Assembly (NCBI GenBank): GCA_036787815.1
Contig: DAIQOP010000002.1
Coordinates: 1-45,173 of the forward strand
Direction: 5' to 3'
Source of the DNA: DATBAK01 sp036787815
GTDB taxonomy: Bacteria > Actinomycetota > Acidimicrobiia > IMCC26256 > PALSA-610
DNA length: 45,173 bases
The notes under the pieces: generated by a model
What the model saw: the letters and a program-made list of their open reading frames with translations, nothing else
Told to the model about the DNA's origin: nothing
The model's database searches: none
In this document: one piece after another, positions 30,785 to 39,640 of the stretch
Layout: every line of letters starts with the position of its first letter
Numbering within the stretch: position 1 is the stretch's first letter
Program-made: the position numbers and the translations under genes

Positions 30785-31693
30785 TCAGACCACGACGACG
30801 GTGGTGACGCGCGGGAGGCCGGTCGCGGCCCGGCTCCATCGCGCGTCGCCGGCTCTCATCCAGACCGCGCCCGACGCATCGGCCAGCGCGGCCTTGCCCC
30901 CGCCCGCCGTGAGGCAGTGCGTATCGACGTTGCCGTCGAGCCACTCCGGCAGACCCGATTCCACTCGCTCGAACCCGCGTTCCACGGCGTCGACCGGCGC
31001 GCGGTAGATCGCCGAACCGCTCGCGAACGGGCCGTCGGACACGCTGACGAGCACGTCGTCACCGTCGAACGCGATCGCGCGCGCGTACGTCGCGTGCAGG
31101 CCGTCGTCGACGACGTCGAAGTGCTGTCCACCGTCGCGGCTCACGCACACGCCGACGGCCGCGGCGGCCATGACCACGTCGCGCATCGTGGGGTGCGCGC
31201 GCACCTCGTGGACGTCGGCGCCGACGTCGATCGTCGGCCACCACGACGCACCGCCGTCGTCGGAACGGAGGATCCCGCCGACGTGCACGTTGGCGAGCAG
31301 CGCTTGCGTGCCCGCCGTCGCGCTCAAGGACCGGACGACCAGCGCCGTGCCGACCGCGTGCCACTCGTCGCGCCCCGGCACCGCGTCGAAGGCCGGCAAC
31401 GGCGTGAGCGCACCGTCGGTACCGAGTCGCAGCATCCGCGGGCCGACCGCTCCGGCAAACACGACGTCGTCGGCGGTCACGAGGCAGGTGAGCTCGAGGT
31501 CGGAGACGGCGAGGCCGCTCCACGTGCCGTCGGCCCCGTGCTGCCGGATCTCGTGCCGATCGACCACCGCGATCCAGGTGCCCTGCGGGCCGGGGCTGAG
31601 CGCCTCGACCCGGCGGCCCTCCAACGCGGTGCGTCGCTCACCAGACGACGTGAGGATGTGGTATCCGTCGACGGTTGCGACCAGTACGGCCAT
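30785..31693 (-). CDS. BNR/Asp-box repeat beta-propeller protein
   Basis: A 302-residue protein built from repeating beta-sheet blades. Two clear Asp-boxes are LRSDDGGASWW and VSRDGGQHFDVV, with weaker repeats before and after, as in sialidase-like or WD40/YVTN propellers. No signal peptide is present, and no catalytic residues of a glycosidase are visible, so a binding or sensor role is as likely as hydrolysis. ATG 31693 with GGGGAG 10 nt upstream; a candidate -10 TAGGGT lies at 31752-31747. It ends facing the dehydrogenase operon, separated by the hairpin at 30622-30680. Confidence 0.75.
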   Translation of the reverse strand: MAVLVATVDGYHILTSSGERRTALEGRRVEALSPGPQGTWIAVVDRHEIRQHGADGTWSGLAVSDLELTCLVTADDVVFAGAVGPRMLRLGTDGALTPLPAFDAVPGRDEWHAVGTALVVRSLSATAGTQALLANVHVGGILRSDDGGASWWPTIDVGADVHEVRAHPTMRDVVMAAAAVGVCVSRDGGQHFDVVDDGLHATYARAIAFDGDDVLVSVSDGPFASGSAIYRAPVDAVERGFERVESGLPEWLDGNVDTHCLTAGGGKAALADASGAVWMRAGDARWSRAATGLPRVTTVVVV

Positions 31694-31775
31694 CGTGCGC
31701 TTGCTCCCCCGACCTCGCTCCCCGGGCGCGCTCCCCGGACGCGCTCCACCCTACGCTGCAACCTTCGTCACCCAC

Positions 31776-31797
31776 GGTCCCGCGGGACCGCCGCGCC
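31776..31797 (+). repeat. 22-bp direct repeat, copy 1
   Basis: Identical to 31909-31930. Its left part lies in a perfect 14-bp palindrome GGTCCCGCGGGACC (31775-31788). Confidence 0.7.
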
Positions 31798-31830
31798 CGC
31801 GCGCCACTCGGAATCTCGCGAAACGCGATA

Positions 31831-31844
31831 GTTGCGCGCGCAAC
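31831..31844. repeat. Perfect 14-bp palindrome
   Basis: GTTGCGCGCGCAAC in the middle of the 273-nt gap between the BNR and nucleosidase genes, between the two 22-bp direct repeats. CGCGATA occurs on both sides (31824-31830 and 31865-31871). A regulator-binding or RNA-structure role is possible. Confidence 0.5.
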
Positions 31845-31908
31845 CAACGCGAACACGAGAAATTCGCGATACCTGCGGCGGGGCGAGCTCGCTCGGCGAA
31901 GGCACACA

Positions 31909-31930
31909 GTCCCGCGGGACCGCCGCGCCC
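31909..31930 (+). repeat. 22-bp direct repeat, copy 2
   Basis: Second identical copy, 133 nt from the first, 36 nt before the nucleosidase gene's stop. The rest of the gap 31694-31966 has no gene that I can support. Confidence 0.7.
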
Positions 31931-31966
31931 ACCGAGTCGGCACCGAGTATCGGCAGCGCGACCGAA

Positions 31967-32683
31967 TCAGGTGACGAGGGCGGCGCAGGCTTCGACGGCG
32001 GCGGCGGCCGCGGCTTCGGTGGCCCGCTGCGTGTCGTGCGCCAGCCGCTTCAGGACCGGGAGCTGGTCGGGGTGCTCCTCGAGGTACTTCGCGACATCGT
32101 CGGGATCCGCGCTGCCGTCGCGCTGGGTGAGCGCGAACAACTCGTCGCTGATGAGGCCCTCGCCCGCGAAGTCGCTGATGCCGCGGAACACCGACCAGGG
32201 AACGTCGGCGGCGTGGCACACCTCGGCGACCGCCGCGGTCTCCATGTCGACCGCGATCACACCCTGGGCGCCCATCCGGGCGAGCACGGCGGGGTCGGTG
32301 ATCAGGTCGTCGCCACAGCTCAGCGTTCCCTTCGGCGCGATCGCGCCGAGGAACGCCGGCCGGAACGAACCCGAAGCCCCGCGCCGCACGACCGCCTCGG
32401 GCACGACCACGTCACCGATGCTCAACACGTTCTGATCGACGCCACCGGCGATCCCGACCACCATCACATGGTCGACGTCGTGGTCGAGCATGCGCGTGGC
32501 CGCACTCGCGCCGTTCGCCATCCCGATGTTGGTGAGCATCGCGATCACCTCGACCCCGTCGCCGGTGAGACCGCGGTAGAGCGAACCGTCGCCCTCCATA
32601 CCGAGTCGGGCGACGACGGGCTGCAACTCGATCACCATCGGCGCGAGCACCCCGACCCGTACCGCCGCCGAACGCGGGCTCAT
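31967..32683 (-). CDS. Nucleoside phosphorylase/MTA-SAH nucleosidase family protein
   Basis: A 238-residue PNP_UDP-type fold protein. The start VGVLAPMVIELQPVV resembles MTA/SAH nucleosidase (xxAMxxE), MVVGIAGGVD is the phosphate/ribose loop, VDMETAAVAEV (145-155) carries the substrate-binding Met-Glu, and the catalytic aspartate is Asp171 (FRGISDFAGE). It would cleave a purine nucleoside such as methylthioadenosine, S-adenosylhomocysteine or a related compound. The ATG overlaps the esterase stop by one base (TGATG). It is the last gene of the six-gene operon starting at 38262. Confidence 0.82.
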   Translation of the reverse strand: MSPRSAAVRVGVLAPMVIELQPVVARLGMEGDGSLYRGLTGDGVEVIAMLTNIGMANGASAATRMLDHDVDHVMVVGIAGGVDQNVLSIGDVVVPEAVVRRGASGSFRPAFLGAIAPKGTLSCGDDLITDPAVLARMGAQGVIAVDMETAAVAEVCHAADVPWSVFRGISDFAGEGLISDELFALTQRDGSADPDDVAKYLEEHPDQLPVLKRLAHDTQRATEAAAAAAVEACAALVT

Positions 32684-33861
32684 CACGCGACCGCGTCGTA
32701 ACACGCCTCGATGAGGCGGGAGCTGCGGACGTCGCCGGCGAGTCCGAGTTCCATCTTGCTCATCACGTAGCCGAAGCCGAACTCGGCGTCGGGGTCGGCC
32801 CAGCCCACCGAACCGCCGGCGCCGAAGTGGCCGAACGATTCCGGGCCACCGACCTGCACGAGCGTCGACGGAAGGAAGAACCCGAGACCGAACTGGATGT
32901 CGAGGCCCATCAGCACCGTGTTCGGGCCCTCGGTCTCCTGCGCCGACGCAATCTTCACGCGCTCCGGAGTGAGGAGGCGGATCCCGTCGACCTCGCCGAC
33001 ACAGGCCGCGTACATGCGCGCGAGCGAGCGCGCGTCGGACACTCCCGCCGCGGCCGGCACCTCGGCCGCGTGCACCGCACGCGTGTTCCAGATGCCGTCG
33101 CCGGAGAAGGCGCCGCCGCCACCGAGCGCCTTGCCCAGCACCGAGTCGGGACCCATGAGCGCGTCGATCGCGGCGCGGGCGTCGGCATCGAGATCGGCGG
33201 ACTCGAGACCTCCGGTGAGGCTGCCGACGAGCATCGCGACGCGCGACTCTTCCTCCTCCGGAAGACCGATCCAGAAGTCGAGGTCGAGGGGGTCGCCGAT
33301 CTCCTCGCGGAAGTATGTCCCGATCGAGCGGCCGGTGATGCGCCGGACGACCTCGCCGACCAGGTACCCGTACGTGATCGCGTGGTAGCCGTGCGCGGTG
33401 CCCGGCTCCCACGACGGCTTCTGCCGCTCGAGCGCGTGGATCATGGGCTCCCACGCCAGCGCCTGCTCGAGCGTGAGCGGCTCGTCGACCCACGCGAGGC
33501 CCGAGCGATGCGAGAGCAGGTAGCGCACGGGGATGTCCTGCTTGCCCTCCTGCGCGAACTCGGGCCAATAGCTCGCGACGGGCGCATCGACATCGAGCCG
33601 GCCCTCCTGCGCGAGCTTGTTCGCACAGATGGCCGTCGCACCCTTCGTCGTCGAGAACACGAGGATCATCGTGTCGCGCTCCCACGCCTTCCCGGTCTCC
33701 GGGTCGGCGATCCCGCCCCAGAGGTCGACCACGAGCCGACCCCGGTGGTACGCCGAGAACGCGGCACCGACCTCGAGCCCTTCGGCGAAGTTCCTCTCGA
33801 ACGCCGCGCGCACGCCCTCGAAGCCCGGCGCCGTGAATCCCTCGATCGCTGCACTCGTCAT
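32683..33861 (-). CDS. Serine hydrolase, class C beta-lactamase/esterase family
   Basis: A 392-residue penicillin-binding-fold hydrolase. Ser70-x-x-Lys73 (VFSTTKG) is the nucleophile motif, Tyr159 (HGYHAITYG) fits the YxN position, and FGHFGAGG near residue 345 is the third (KTG-like, here HFG) motif. The GxSxG-free architecture, the WEPGTAHGYH block and lack of signal peptide are those of EstB-like carboxylesterases rather than secreted antibiotic-hydrolysing enzymes. It is translationally coupled to the crotonase gene upstream (ATGA at 33858-33861), suggesting ester or thioester hydrolysis in the same pathway. Confidence 0.88.
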   Translation of the reverse strand: MTSAAIEGFTAPGFEGVRAAFERNFAEGLEVGAAFSAYHRGRLVVDLWGGIADPETGKAWERDTMILVFSTTKGATAICANKLAQEGRLDVDAPVASYWPEFAQEGKQDIPVRYLLSHRSGLAWVDEPLTLEQALAWEPMIHALERQKPSWEPGTAHGYHAITYGYLVGEVVRRITGRSIGTYFREEIGDPLDLDFWIGLPEEEESRVAMLVGSLTGGLESADLDADARAAIDALMGPDSVLGKALGGGGAFSGDGIWNTRAVHAAEVPAAAGVSDARSLARMYAACVGEVDGIRLLTPERVKIASAQETEGPNTVLMGLDIQFGLGFFLPSTLVQVGGPESFGHFGAGGSVGWADPDAEFGFGYVMSKMELGLAGDVRSSRLIEACYDAVA

Positions 33862-34682
33862 TCCCGCTCCCCCAGCTGAGGTGTGAGGTGCCAGCGTGGC
33901 TCACGACCTTCGGCGAACGCCAGCGGGCCCTCCACCTGGTCGGGGTGCCCCCACATCGACACCAGCTCGGCCGCACCCGCCCGGCAGGCATCGGTGAGGC
34001 CGGTCTCGAGCGCGCCCCAGAGGGCCCGCTTGGTGGCCCGCATCGCGGCAGGCGAGTTCTTCGCGATCTTCTCGGCCAGCGCCTGCGCCTCGTCCTGCAG
34101 GCGATCGGGCGGGTCGACGATCTGGCTGATCATGCCGAGCTCGTACGCGCGCGCCGCGGAGAGCCGCTCGTAACGGCCGACGAACGCCATGCGCATGACC
34201 GCCTCGACCGGCATCTTGCGCAGCAGGCCGATGGCCTCGATCGCCACCACCTGACCGACCGATACGTGCGGGTCGAAGAACTGCGCGTCGGAGGCGGCGA
34301 TCACGATGTCGGCGTCGGCGACCCAGTGGAACCCACCACCCGCGCAGATGCCGTTGACGGCGGTGATCACCGGCTTCCACACCTGCTGGTGCCACGCCGT
34401 GAAGTGCAGGTCGAAGTCGGCGACCGAATCGCGGTAGCGCTCCATGCCGAGACCGTCGGTCGCGATCTCGGTGACGTCGACACCGGTCTGGAACGCGCGG
34501 CCGTTGCCCGTGTGCACGATGACGCGCACTTCCGGGTCGGCGTCGAGCTCCTTCCACGCGATCGCGAACTCGTCGCGCATCTGGGCCGACATCGCGTTGA
34601 GCCGATCGGGGCGGTTGTTGATGAGCCAACCGACCGGCCCGCGGCGCTCCACGATGAGGCAGTCGAACGAGGAGTAGGGCAA
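33858..34682 (-). CDS. Enoyl-CoA hydratase/isomerase family protein (tandem copy B)
   Basis: A 274-residue crotonase-fold protein, close paralogue of the upstream gene. It has RAFQTGVDV and NGICAGGGFHWVADADIV for the oxyanion hole, but FFDPHVSVGQV carries no Glu where hydratases have one, so another crotonase reaction is likely. Both copies share an unusual C-terminus (RATKRALWGALE, VSMWGHPDQ, EGPLAF). Start TTG 34682 is supported by GGAAGG 7 nt upstream; the gap to the paralogue is 3 nt. It overlaps the esterase start. Confidence 0.88.
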   Translation of the reverse strand: MPYSSFDCLIVERRGPVGWLINNRPDRLNAMSAQMRDEFAIAWKELDADPEVRVIVHTGNGRAFQTGVDVTEIATDGLGMERYRDSVADFDLHFTAWHQQVWKPVITAVNGICAGGGFHWVADADIVIAASDAQFFDPHVSVGQVVAIEAIGLLRKMPVEAVMRMAFVGRYERLSAARAYELGMISQIVDPPDRLQDEAQALAEKIAKNSPAAMRATKRALWGALETGLTDACRAGAAELVSMWGHPDQVEGPLAFAEGREPRWHLTPQLGERE

Positions 34683-34685
34683 CGG

Positions 34686-35528
34686 TCAGCCTTCCGATCG
34701 GTTGGTCGGGGTAGCGGTGGGGCCCGCGGGTTCGAGCGGCTGCCATCGGGGCTCGCGGCGCTCGACGAAGGCCAGGGGGCCTTCTTCCTGATCGGGATGT
34801 CCCCACATCGAGACGATCTCGGCCGCGCCGGCGCGGCACGCGTCGGTGAGGCCGAGCTCGAGCGCGCCCCAGAGCGCGCGCTTCGTCGCCCGCATCGCCG
34901 ACGGCGAGTTCTGCGCGATCCTCTCCGCGAGCCCCTGGGCCTCGTCGCGCAGGCGTTCCGGCGGATCGACCACCTGGCTCAGGATGCCAAGCTCGAACGC
35001 GCGCGCGGCCGAGAGGCGTTCGTGCCGGCCGGTGAGGGCCATGCGCATGATCGCCTCCATCGGCGACTTCCGCACGAGCGCGATCGCCTCGTACGCCGTC
35101 ACCTGCCCGATCGACACGTGCGGGTCGAGGAAGGTCGCGTTCGCCGACGCGATCACGATGTCGGCGTCGGCGACGAAGTGCAGGCCGCCGCCCGCGCACA
35201 CACCGTTGACCGCCGCGATCACCGGCTTCCACACCCCGTTGTGCCACGCCGTCAGGCGGAGCTCGGCGCGCTTCGTGCGCCGCGACTGCTCGCGCAGCGC
35301 TTCGGGATTCCGGCTCAGCTCGACGACATCGAGCCCGGTTTGAAAGGCGTTTCCGGCCCCGGTGTTGACGATCACCCGCACGTCGGGATCGGCGTCGAGC
35401 TCGGCCCACGCGCGTTCGAGCTCGGCGAGCATCACCGAGTTCATCGCGTTCGCGACCTCGGGACGGTTGAACTCGAGCCACCCGACGGCCCCGCGCCGCT
35501 CGACGATGAGCGTCTCGTACGTGCTCAC
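34686..35528 (-). CDS. Enoyl-CoA hydratase/isomerase family protein (tandem copy A)
   Basis: A 280-residue crotonase-fold protein, about 60% or more identical by eye to the downstream copy. Oxyanion-hole motifs are NAFQTGLDV and NGVCAGGGLHFVADADIV; FLDPHVSIGQV again lacks the first catalytic Glu. The C-terminus extends past the shared REPRWQ by a Pro/Thr-rich tail. GTG 35528 overlaps the ligase stop (GTGA). The pair probably arose by tandem duplication and may form a hetero-oligomer. Confidence 0.9.
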   Translation of the reverse strand: MSTYETLIVERRGAVGWLEFNRPEVANAMNSVMLAELERAWAELDADPDVRVIVNTGAGNAFQTGLDVVELSRNPEALREQSRRTKRAELRLTAWHNGVWKPVIAAVNGVCAGGGLHFVADADIVIASANATFLDPHVSIGQVTAYEAIALVRKSPMEAIMRMALTGRHERLSAARAFELGILSQVVDPPERLRDEAQGLAERIAQNSPSAMRATKRALWGALELGLTDACRAGAAEIVSMWGHPDQEEGPLAFVERREPRWQPLEPAGPTATPTNRSEG

Positions 35529-36988
35529 GAGACCTCCCGTCGCGACTCGCTCAGGCCGTCGGCCAGGACTCGGCGCAAGACCTTGCCGACCTCGCTGCGC
35601 GGCAACTCCTCGACCCGGTGGAACGCGGCGGGCACCTTGTACGGCGCGAGGTGCTCACGGCAGACCGCGCGCAACGCGTCGTCGGTCACGGCCGCGCCCC
35701 GCTCCGGAGCGACGACGACGAACGCCACCGGCACCTCACCCAGTCGTTCGTCGGCCACGCCGACGACCGCGGCATCGGCGACGCCGGGCGTGAGCCGCAG
35801 CACCTCCTCGACCTGATCGGGGTACACCTTGTTGCCGCCGCGGTTGATCACGTCGCCGGCGCGACCTTCGATCCACACGAACCCGTCGGCGTCGATGCGA
35901 CCGAGGTCGCCGGTGTCGAGGTGACCCTCGGCGTCGAGCCGCCCGCCGAAGTCGCCACCGGTCGCCTCACCGGCCGCCATCGACGGTGCCCGCACGAGCA
36001 TGCGGCCGACCTCGCCCGGTGCAACCGGCTCGCCGCGCTCGTCGGCGATCTTGACGTCGACACCGGGATGCGGACGACCCAGGGCACCCAGCTTCTCGGG
36101 ATGCTCGCGCGCGTCGAGCGCGGTCCACCCGATCACCTCGCCGATCTCGGCCTGGCCGTAGCCGTTGAGCACGACGACACCGAACTTGTCGATGAAGCGG
36201 CGGGCCTGGAGCGGCGAGAGCGGGGCGGTGATGCTGCGCACGTAACGCAGTGGCGCGAGGTCGGCAACACCCGGGTCGTCGGCGAGCATCGTGATCGCGG
36301 CGGGAGGCAACACCGTCGAACGGATCGCGAAACGGGAGACGAGGTCGGCGAACGCGGCGGTGTCGAAGCGGTCCATCACCACCACCGCCGCGCCGACCCG
36401 CAGGCCGAACAGCACGTTGTAGATACCCGCGTTCAGCGCGAGCGAGACCGGGATGAGGTTCGGCGACGGTGTGCGCCCGGGTCCGGCCGCGTTGGCGCTC
36501 GGCGAGGTCTTCAGCGAACCGACGACGCGGTCGAGCAGCTCGAAGTACGACGAATGCGTGTGCAGGATCGGCTTCGGTGCGCCGGTGGTCCCCGAGGTCC
36601 ACATGACGAACGCGGTATCGAGTGGGTACACGCGCGGTCCGGGCCCCGCCACTTCGATCGTGGCGCCGCGCACGATCGCGGCCGGGCGCGTCGCCTCGAC
36701 CACGCGCGCGACCTCGGGTTCGGGCGCCCGCGGGTTGACGGGCACGAACACCGCGCCCGCAAGCCACACTCCGAACATCGTCGTGATGGCGTGCGGGCCG
36801 TCGGGCACCTGTACCGCAACCGCGTGACCGGGCGCGACCCCGACTTGACGCAAGCGGGTCGCAAGCTGCGCCGCCTCGCCTCGAGCCTCGCCCGCAGTGA
36901 GCGTCTCGACGTTGGAGTGCAGCAGCGGCTCGGCGTCGGCGAACGGATGGTGCGTCAGCAGCGACGCCAACGATTCGGGAACCGTCAC
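35525..36988 (-). CDS. AMP-dependent acyl-CoA synthetase/ligase
   Basis: A 487-residue ANL-family ligase. The phosphate-binding loop is MWTSGTTGAPKP; later core motifs are NGYGQAEIGEVIGW, HLDTGDLGRIDADGFVWIEGR and NRGGNKVYPDQVEEVL; the C-terminal lysine is in RSEVGKVLRR. It forms acyl-AMP then acyl-CoA. GTG 36988 is chosen because it overlaps the dehydrogenase stop as GTGA, the junction type used across this operon; an in-frame GTG at 37009 would add seven residues. Substrate unknown. Confidence 0.9.
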   Translation of the reverse strand: MTVPESLASLLTHHPFADAEPLLHSNVETLTAGEARGEAAQLATRLRQVGVAPGHAVAVQVPDGPHAITTMFGVWLAGAVFVPVNPRAPEPEVARVVEATRPAAIVRGATIEVAGPGPRVYPLDTAFVMWTSGTTGAPKPILHTHSSYFELLDRVVGSLKTSPSANAAGPGRTPSPNLIPVSLALNAGIYNVLFGLRVGAAVVVMDRFDTAAFADLVSRFAIRSTVLPPAAITMLADDPGVADLAPLRYVRSITAPLSPLQARRFIDKFGVVVLNGYGQAEIGEVIGWTALDAREHPEKLGALGRPHPGVDVKIADERGEPVAPGEVGRMLVRAPSMAAGEATGGDFGGRLDAEGHLDTGDLGRIDADGFVWIEGRAGDVINRGGNKVYPDQVEEVLRLTPGVADAAVVGVADERLGEVPVAFVVVAPERGAAVTDDALRAVCREHLAPYKVPAAFHRVEELPRSEVGKVLRRVLADGLSESRREVS

Positions 36989-38262
36989 GATCTCGGCACG
37001 TCTTCCCACGCCGCGTCGGCGTAGGGATCGGGCTCACGCGGGAGGCCGAGCACCTTCTCGCCGATGATGTTCTTGTTCACCTCGGTCGTGCCGCCCTCGA
37101 TCGTGTTCGCGCGGCTGCGCAGCATGCCGCGTACCTCGAACGGCAACGCCCGCGCCCACGCGTCGGGATCGGAGCCTTCGGAGGTCGGCCATGCCGCGGC
37201 GCCGGGCCCGAGGAGCTCGGCCGCGGCCATCTGGATCCGTTGGTTCAGCGCCCCCTGGTGCACCTTGCCGATCGACGCGGCGGGCCCGGGGGTCGACCCG
37301 GCTCGCACCGCGGCCCGCACGCGTTGATTCGTCGACCCGCGGATGCGCTCTTCGGAGAGCAACGCGGCGAGCCGGTTGCGCACGTGCGGGTCGTCGGTCC
37401 GCCCGAGCTCCCGCGCGCGGCGGATCACCCGCTCGATCCCCGACCCGCCGATGCGGTCCACACCTCCCGAACCGGAGCCCGACACCATCTGCCGTTCGCC
37501 GGCGAGCGTCGCCCCCGCGACCCGCCAGCCTTCGCCGACCGCGCCGACGCGTTGCGCATCGGGAACCCGTACGCCGTCGAGGAACACCTCGTTGAAGTCG
37601 ACCTCTCCGCCGATGTGGCGCAACGGCCGGACCTCGACGCCGGGCGCGTGGAGATCGACGAGGAAGTACGTGAGCCCGCGCCGCTTCGCCAGGCTCGGGT
37701 CGGTGCGCGCGAGGCAGATCGCGAAGTCGGACACGTGCGCCCAGGTGGTCCACACCTTCTGGCCGGTGACGATCCACTCCTCACCGTCGAGCACCGCGCG
37801 CGTCGCGAGCGACGCGAGGTCGGAGCCCGCGCCCGGCTCACTGAGGAGCTGGCACCATTTCTCGTCGTTGCGCACCAGCGGAGGCAGGAAGCGCAGCCGC
37901 TGGGCCTCGGTGCCGTACGCGAACAGCGCCGGCGCGGCACTGTTCAACCCGAGCGGGTTGAGGCGCCCGAGGTTGTACGGGGCCAGCACCGACTCGACGA
38001 TCTGGGCCTGCGCGGGTGCGAGATCGAGACCGCCGTAGGCCACGGGCCACGTCGAGACGGCGAGCCCCGAATCGGCGAAGCGCGGGTACCAGGCCTCGTA
38101 CTCGTCGCGGCTGCGCACGGTGCGGATGGCGTTGCGGCCACCGCGGGCGGCCGCGTCGCGCCAGGGCCCCGGCACGTGTTCGTCGACCCAGCGCGCGACC
38201 GTCGCGCGGATCTCGTCGTCGGAGGACGACCGGTCCAACGGCAATCGGGCCGTGTCATCCAC
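36985..38262 (-). CDS. Acyl-CoA dehydrogenase
   Basis: A 425-residue dehydrogenase that heads the minus-strand operon. It shows AYGGLDLAPAQAQIV, the FAD loop LLSEPGAGSDLASLATRA, WIVTGQKVWTTWAH, and the C-terminal RANTIEGGTTEVNKNIIGEKVLGLP, which matches long-chain/FadE-like enzymes. GTG 38262 is set by TACAAT 7 nt upstream; the codon frame continues to 39612 but that part lies under the opposite-strand MaoC gene. Order dehydrogenase-ligase-crotonases-esterase suggests a single degradation route. Confidence 0.93.
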   Translation of the reverse strand: MDDTARLPLDRSSSDDEIRATVARWVDEHVPGPWRDAAARGGRNAIRTVRSRDEYEAWYPRFADSGLAVSTWPVAYGGLDLAPAQAQIVESVLAPYNLGRLNPLGLNSAAPALFAYGTEAQRLRFLPPLVRNDEKWCQLLSEPGAGSDLASLATRAVLDGEEWIVTGQKVWTTWAHVSDFAICLARTDPSLAKRRGLTYFLVDLHAPGVEVRPLRHIGGEVDFNEVFLDGVRVPDAQRVGAVGEGWRVAGATLAGERQMVSGSGSGGVDRIGGSGIERVIRRARELGRTDDPHVRNRLAALLSEERIRGSTNQRVRAAVRAGSTPGPAASIGKVHQGALNQRIQMAAAELLGPGAAAWPTSEGSDPDAWARALPFEVRGMLRSRANTIEGGTTEVNKNIIGEKVLGLPREPDPYADAAWEDVPRS

Positions 38263-38269
38263 GACGAAT

Positions 38270-38275
38270 ATTGTA
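38270..38275 (-). promoter_or_regulatory. -10 box TACAAT of the dehydrogenase-ligase operon
   Basis: TACAAT on the minus strand, 7 nt before the GTG at 38262, leaderless type. On the plus strand the overlapping TATTGT (38268-38273) could be the -10 box of the divergent hot-dog gene, so the two promoters may exclude one another. Confidence 0.55.
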
Positions 38276-38322
38276 GGGGCCACTGCTCGGAGACCCCGAA
38301 GGCCGGCATCGGAGGCAAGCGC

Positions 38323-39636
38323 GTGGCGGACGGCGGGGAGAGCAGCGGTCGGGTGGGCGGGGGGATCACCGACGAAGGGGTCGAACGGCTCCGGGCGCGC
38401 ATCGGGATCGCGCAGCCGCACCCCCAGCCTCCGCACTACCGCTTCCCGAACGAAGACGCGTTCCGCCACGTCGCACACTCCTACGGCGACGACAACCCGC
38501 TGTGGTGCGACCCCGACTACGCATCGACCTCGCGTTGGGGCGGGCCGATCGCCCCACCGAACCTCGTCGGTGGCGACACGCTCATCGGCGACAACGAGGT
38601 CACCCGGCTCGACGACGACGCGAAGGCCCTGCTGAAGGGCGACCCGCTCGGGGGCGCCCACGCGTTCTACTCGGGCAGCTTCCGCGAATGGTGGGAACCG
38701 CTCCGCCCCGGCTCGCGGGTGACGCGCCGGAACGCGCTCGTCGGGGTGCACGACAAGCGCAGCGAGTTCGCCGAACGCGCGGTCCACGAGTGGACGGCCG
38801 AGGTGTTCGCCACCCGCGATCCCGACGCGGTGCTCTGCGCGCAGTACCGGCTCATGATCCGCACCGAGCGCACGAAGGCGCGCGAGCGCGGCAAGTACGA
38901 CGAGACGGTGATCGAGCCCTACACCGACGAGCAGCTCGCGGCGATCGACGCGGTCTACGCAACGGAGCCCGAACGGCGGCGCGGGGCGACGCCTCGATGG
39001 TGGGAGGACGTCGAAGAGGGCGACGAGGTGGGCCCGATCGTGAAGGGACCGCTCCGCGTCACCGACATGGTGTGCTGGCACGCGGGCATGGGAATGGGGC
39101 TCTACGGCGTCAAGGCGCTCCGGCTCGGCTACCAGCAGCGGCAGCGGGTGCCGCGCTTCTTCCGGCCCGACGACCTCAACGTGCCCGACGTGCAGCAGCG
39201 CGTGCACTGGGACGCCGAATGGGCCCGCCGGGCCGGCAACCCCGCGATCTACGACTACGGGCGGATGCGCGAGACCTGGCTGGTGCACCTCTGCACCGAC
39301 TGGATGGGCGACGACGCGTGGTTGTGGAAGCTCGACTGCCAGTTCCGCCGCTTCAACTACGTCGGCGACACGCACTGGATGCGGGGTCGCGTCGTCCGCA
39401 AGTTCCTTGCCGAGGGCGATCGTCCCGCGGTCGAGCTCGAGTGCCACGGCGAGAACCAGCGCGGCGAGATCACGACACCGGGCCACGCGACGATCCTGCT
39501 GCCGAGTCGTGAGCACGGAGCCGTGCGGCTCCCCGACCCGCCCGGCGGTGCCCGCACAACCGAGCAGGCCCTCCGCGCCCTCGTGGAGCGATTCCACGAC
39601 GGCGAACCACATGCGTACGCGACCGATGTGACGTAA
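38323..39636 (+). CDS. Fused two-domain MaoC-like (double hot-dog) protein
   Basis: A 437-residue protein that joins two hot-dog modules. The first (about 30-190) has the FAS1-like dehydratase N pattern AHSYGDDNPLWCDPDYAS and IAPPNLVGGDT; the second (about 225-400) has RWWEDVEEGDEVGPIVKGPLRVTDMVCWHAGMGMG and DTHWMRGRVVRKF. It is likely an acyl-CoA dehydratase/hydratase or a thioester-binding protein, and could do in one chain what the pair at 28480-29468 does in two. GTG 38323 has GGAGG 7 nt upstream. It diverges from the dehydrogenase operon. Confidence 0.82.
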   Translation: MADGGESSGRVGGGITDEGVERLRARIGIAQPHPQPPHYRFPNEDAFRHVAHSYGDDNPLWCDPDYASTSRWGGPIAPPNLVGGDTLIGDNEVTRLDDDAKALLKGDPLGGAHAFYSGSFREWWEPLRPGSRVTRRNALVGVHDKRSEFAERAVHEWTAEVFATRDPDAVLCAQYRLMIRTERTKARERGKYDETVIEPYTDEQLAAIDAVYATEPERRRGATPRWWEDVEEGDEVGPIVKGPLRVTDMVCWHAGMGMGLYGVKALRLGYQQRQRVPRFFRPDDLNVPDVQQRVHWDAEWARRAGNPAIYDYGRMRETWLVHLCTDWMGDDAWLWKLDCQFRRFNYVGDTHWMRGRVVRKFLAEGDRPAVELECHGENQRGEITTPGHATILLPSREHGAVRLPDPPGGARTTEQALRALVERFHDGEPHAYATDVT

Positions 39637-39640
39637 CCCG

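Noticed and set aside
32683..33861. Antibiotic-resistance beta-lactamase
   Set aside because: No signal peptide, and the motif set and operon context fit an EstB-type esterase; calling it a resistance gene would be unsupported.
31967..33991. A 674-residue fusion of nucleosidase and an upstream domain
   Set aside because: The upstream part is a shadow of the esterase gene; an ATG in a TGATG junction is the proper start of the nucleosidase.
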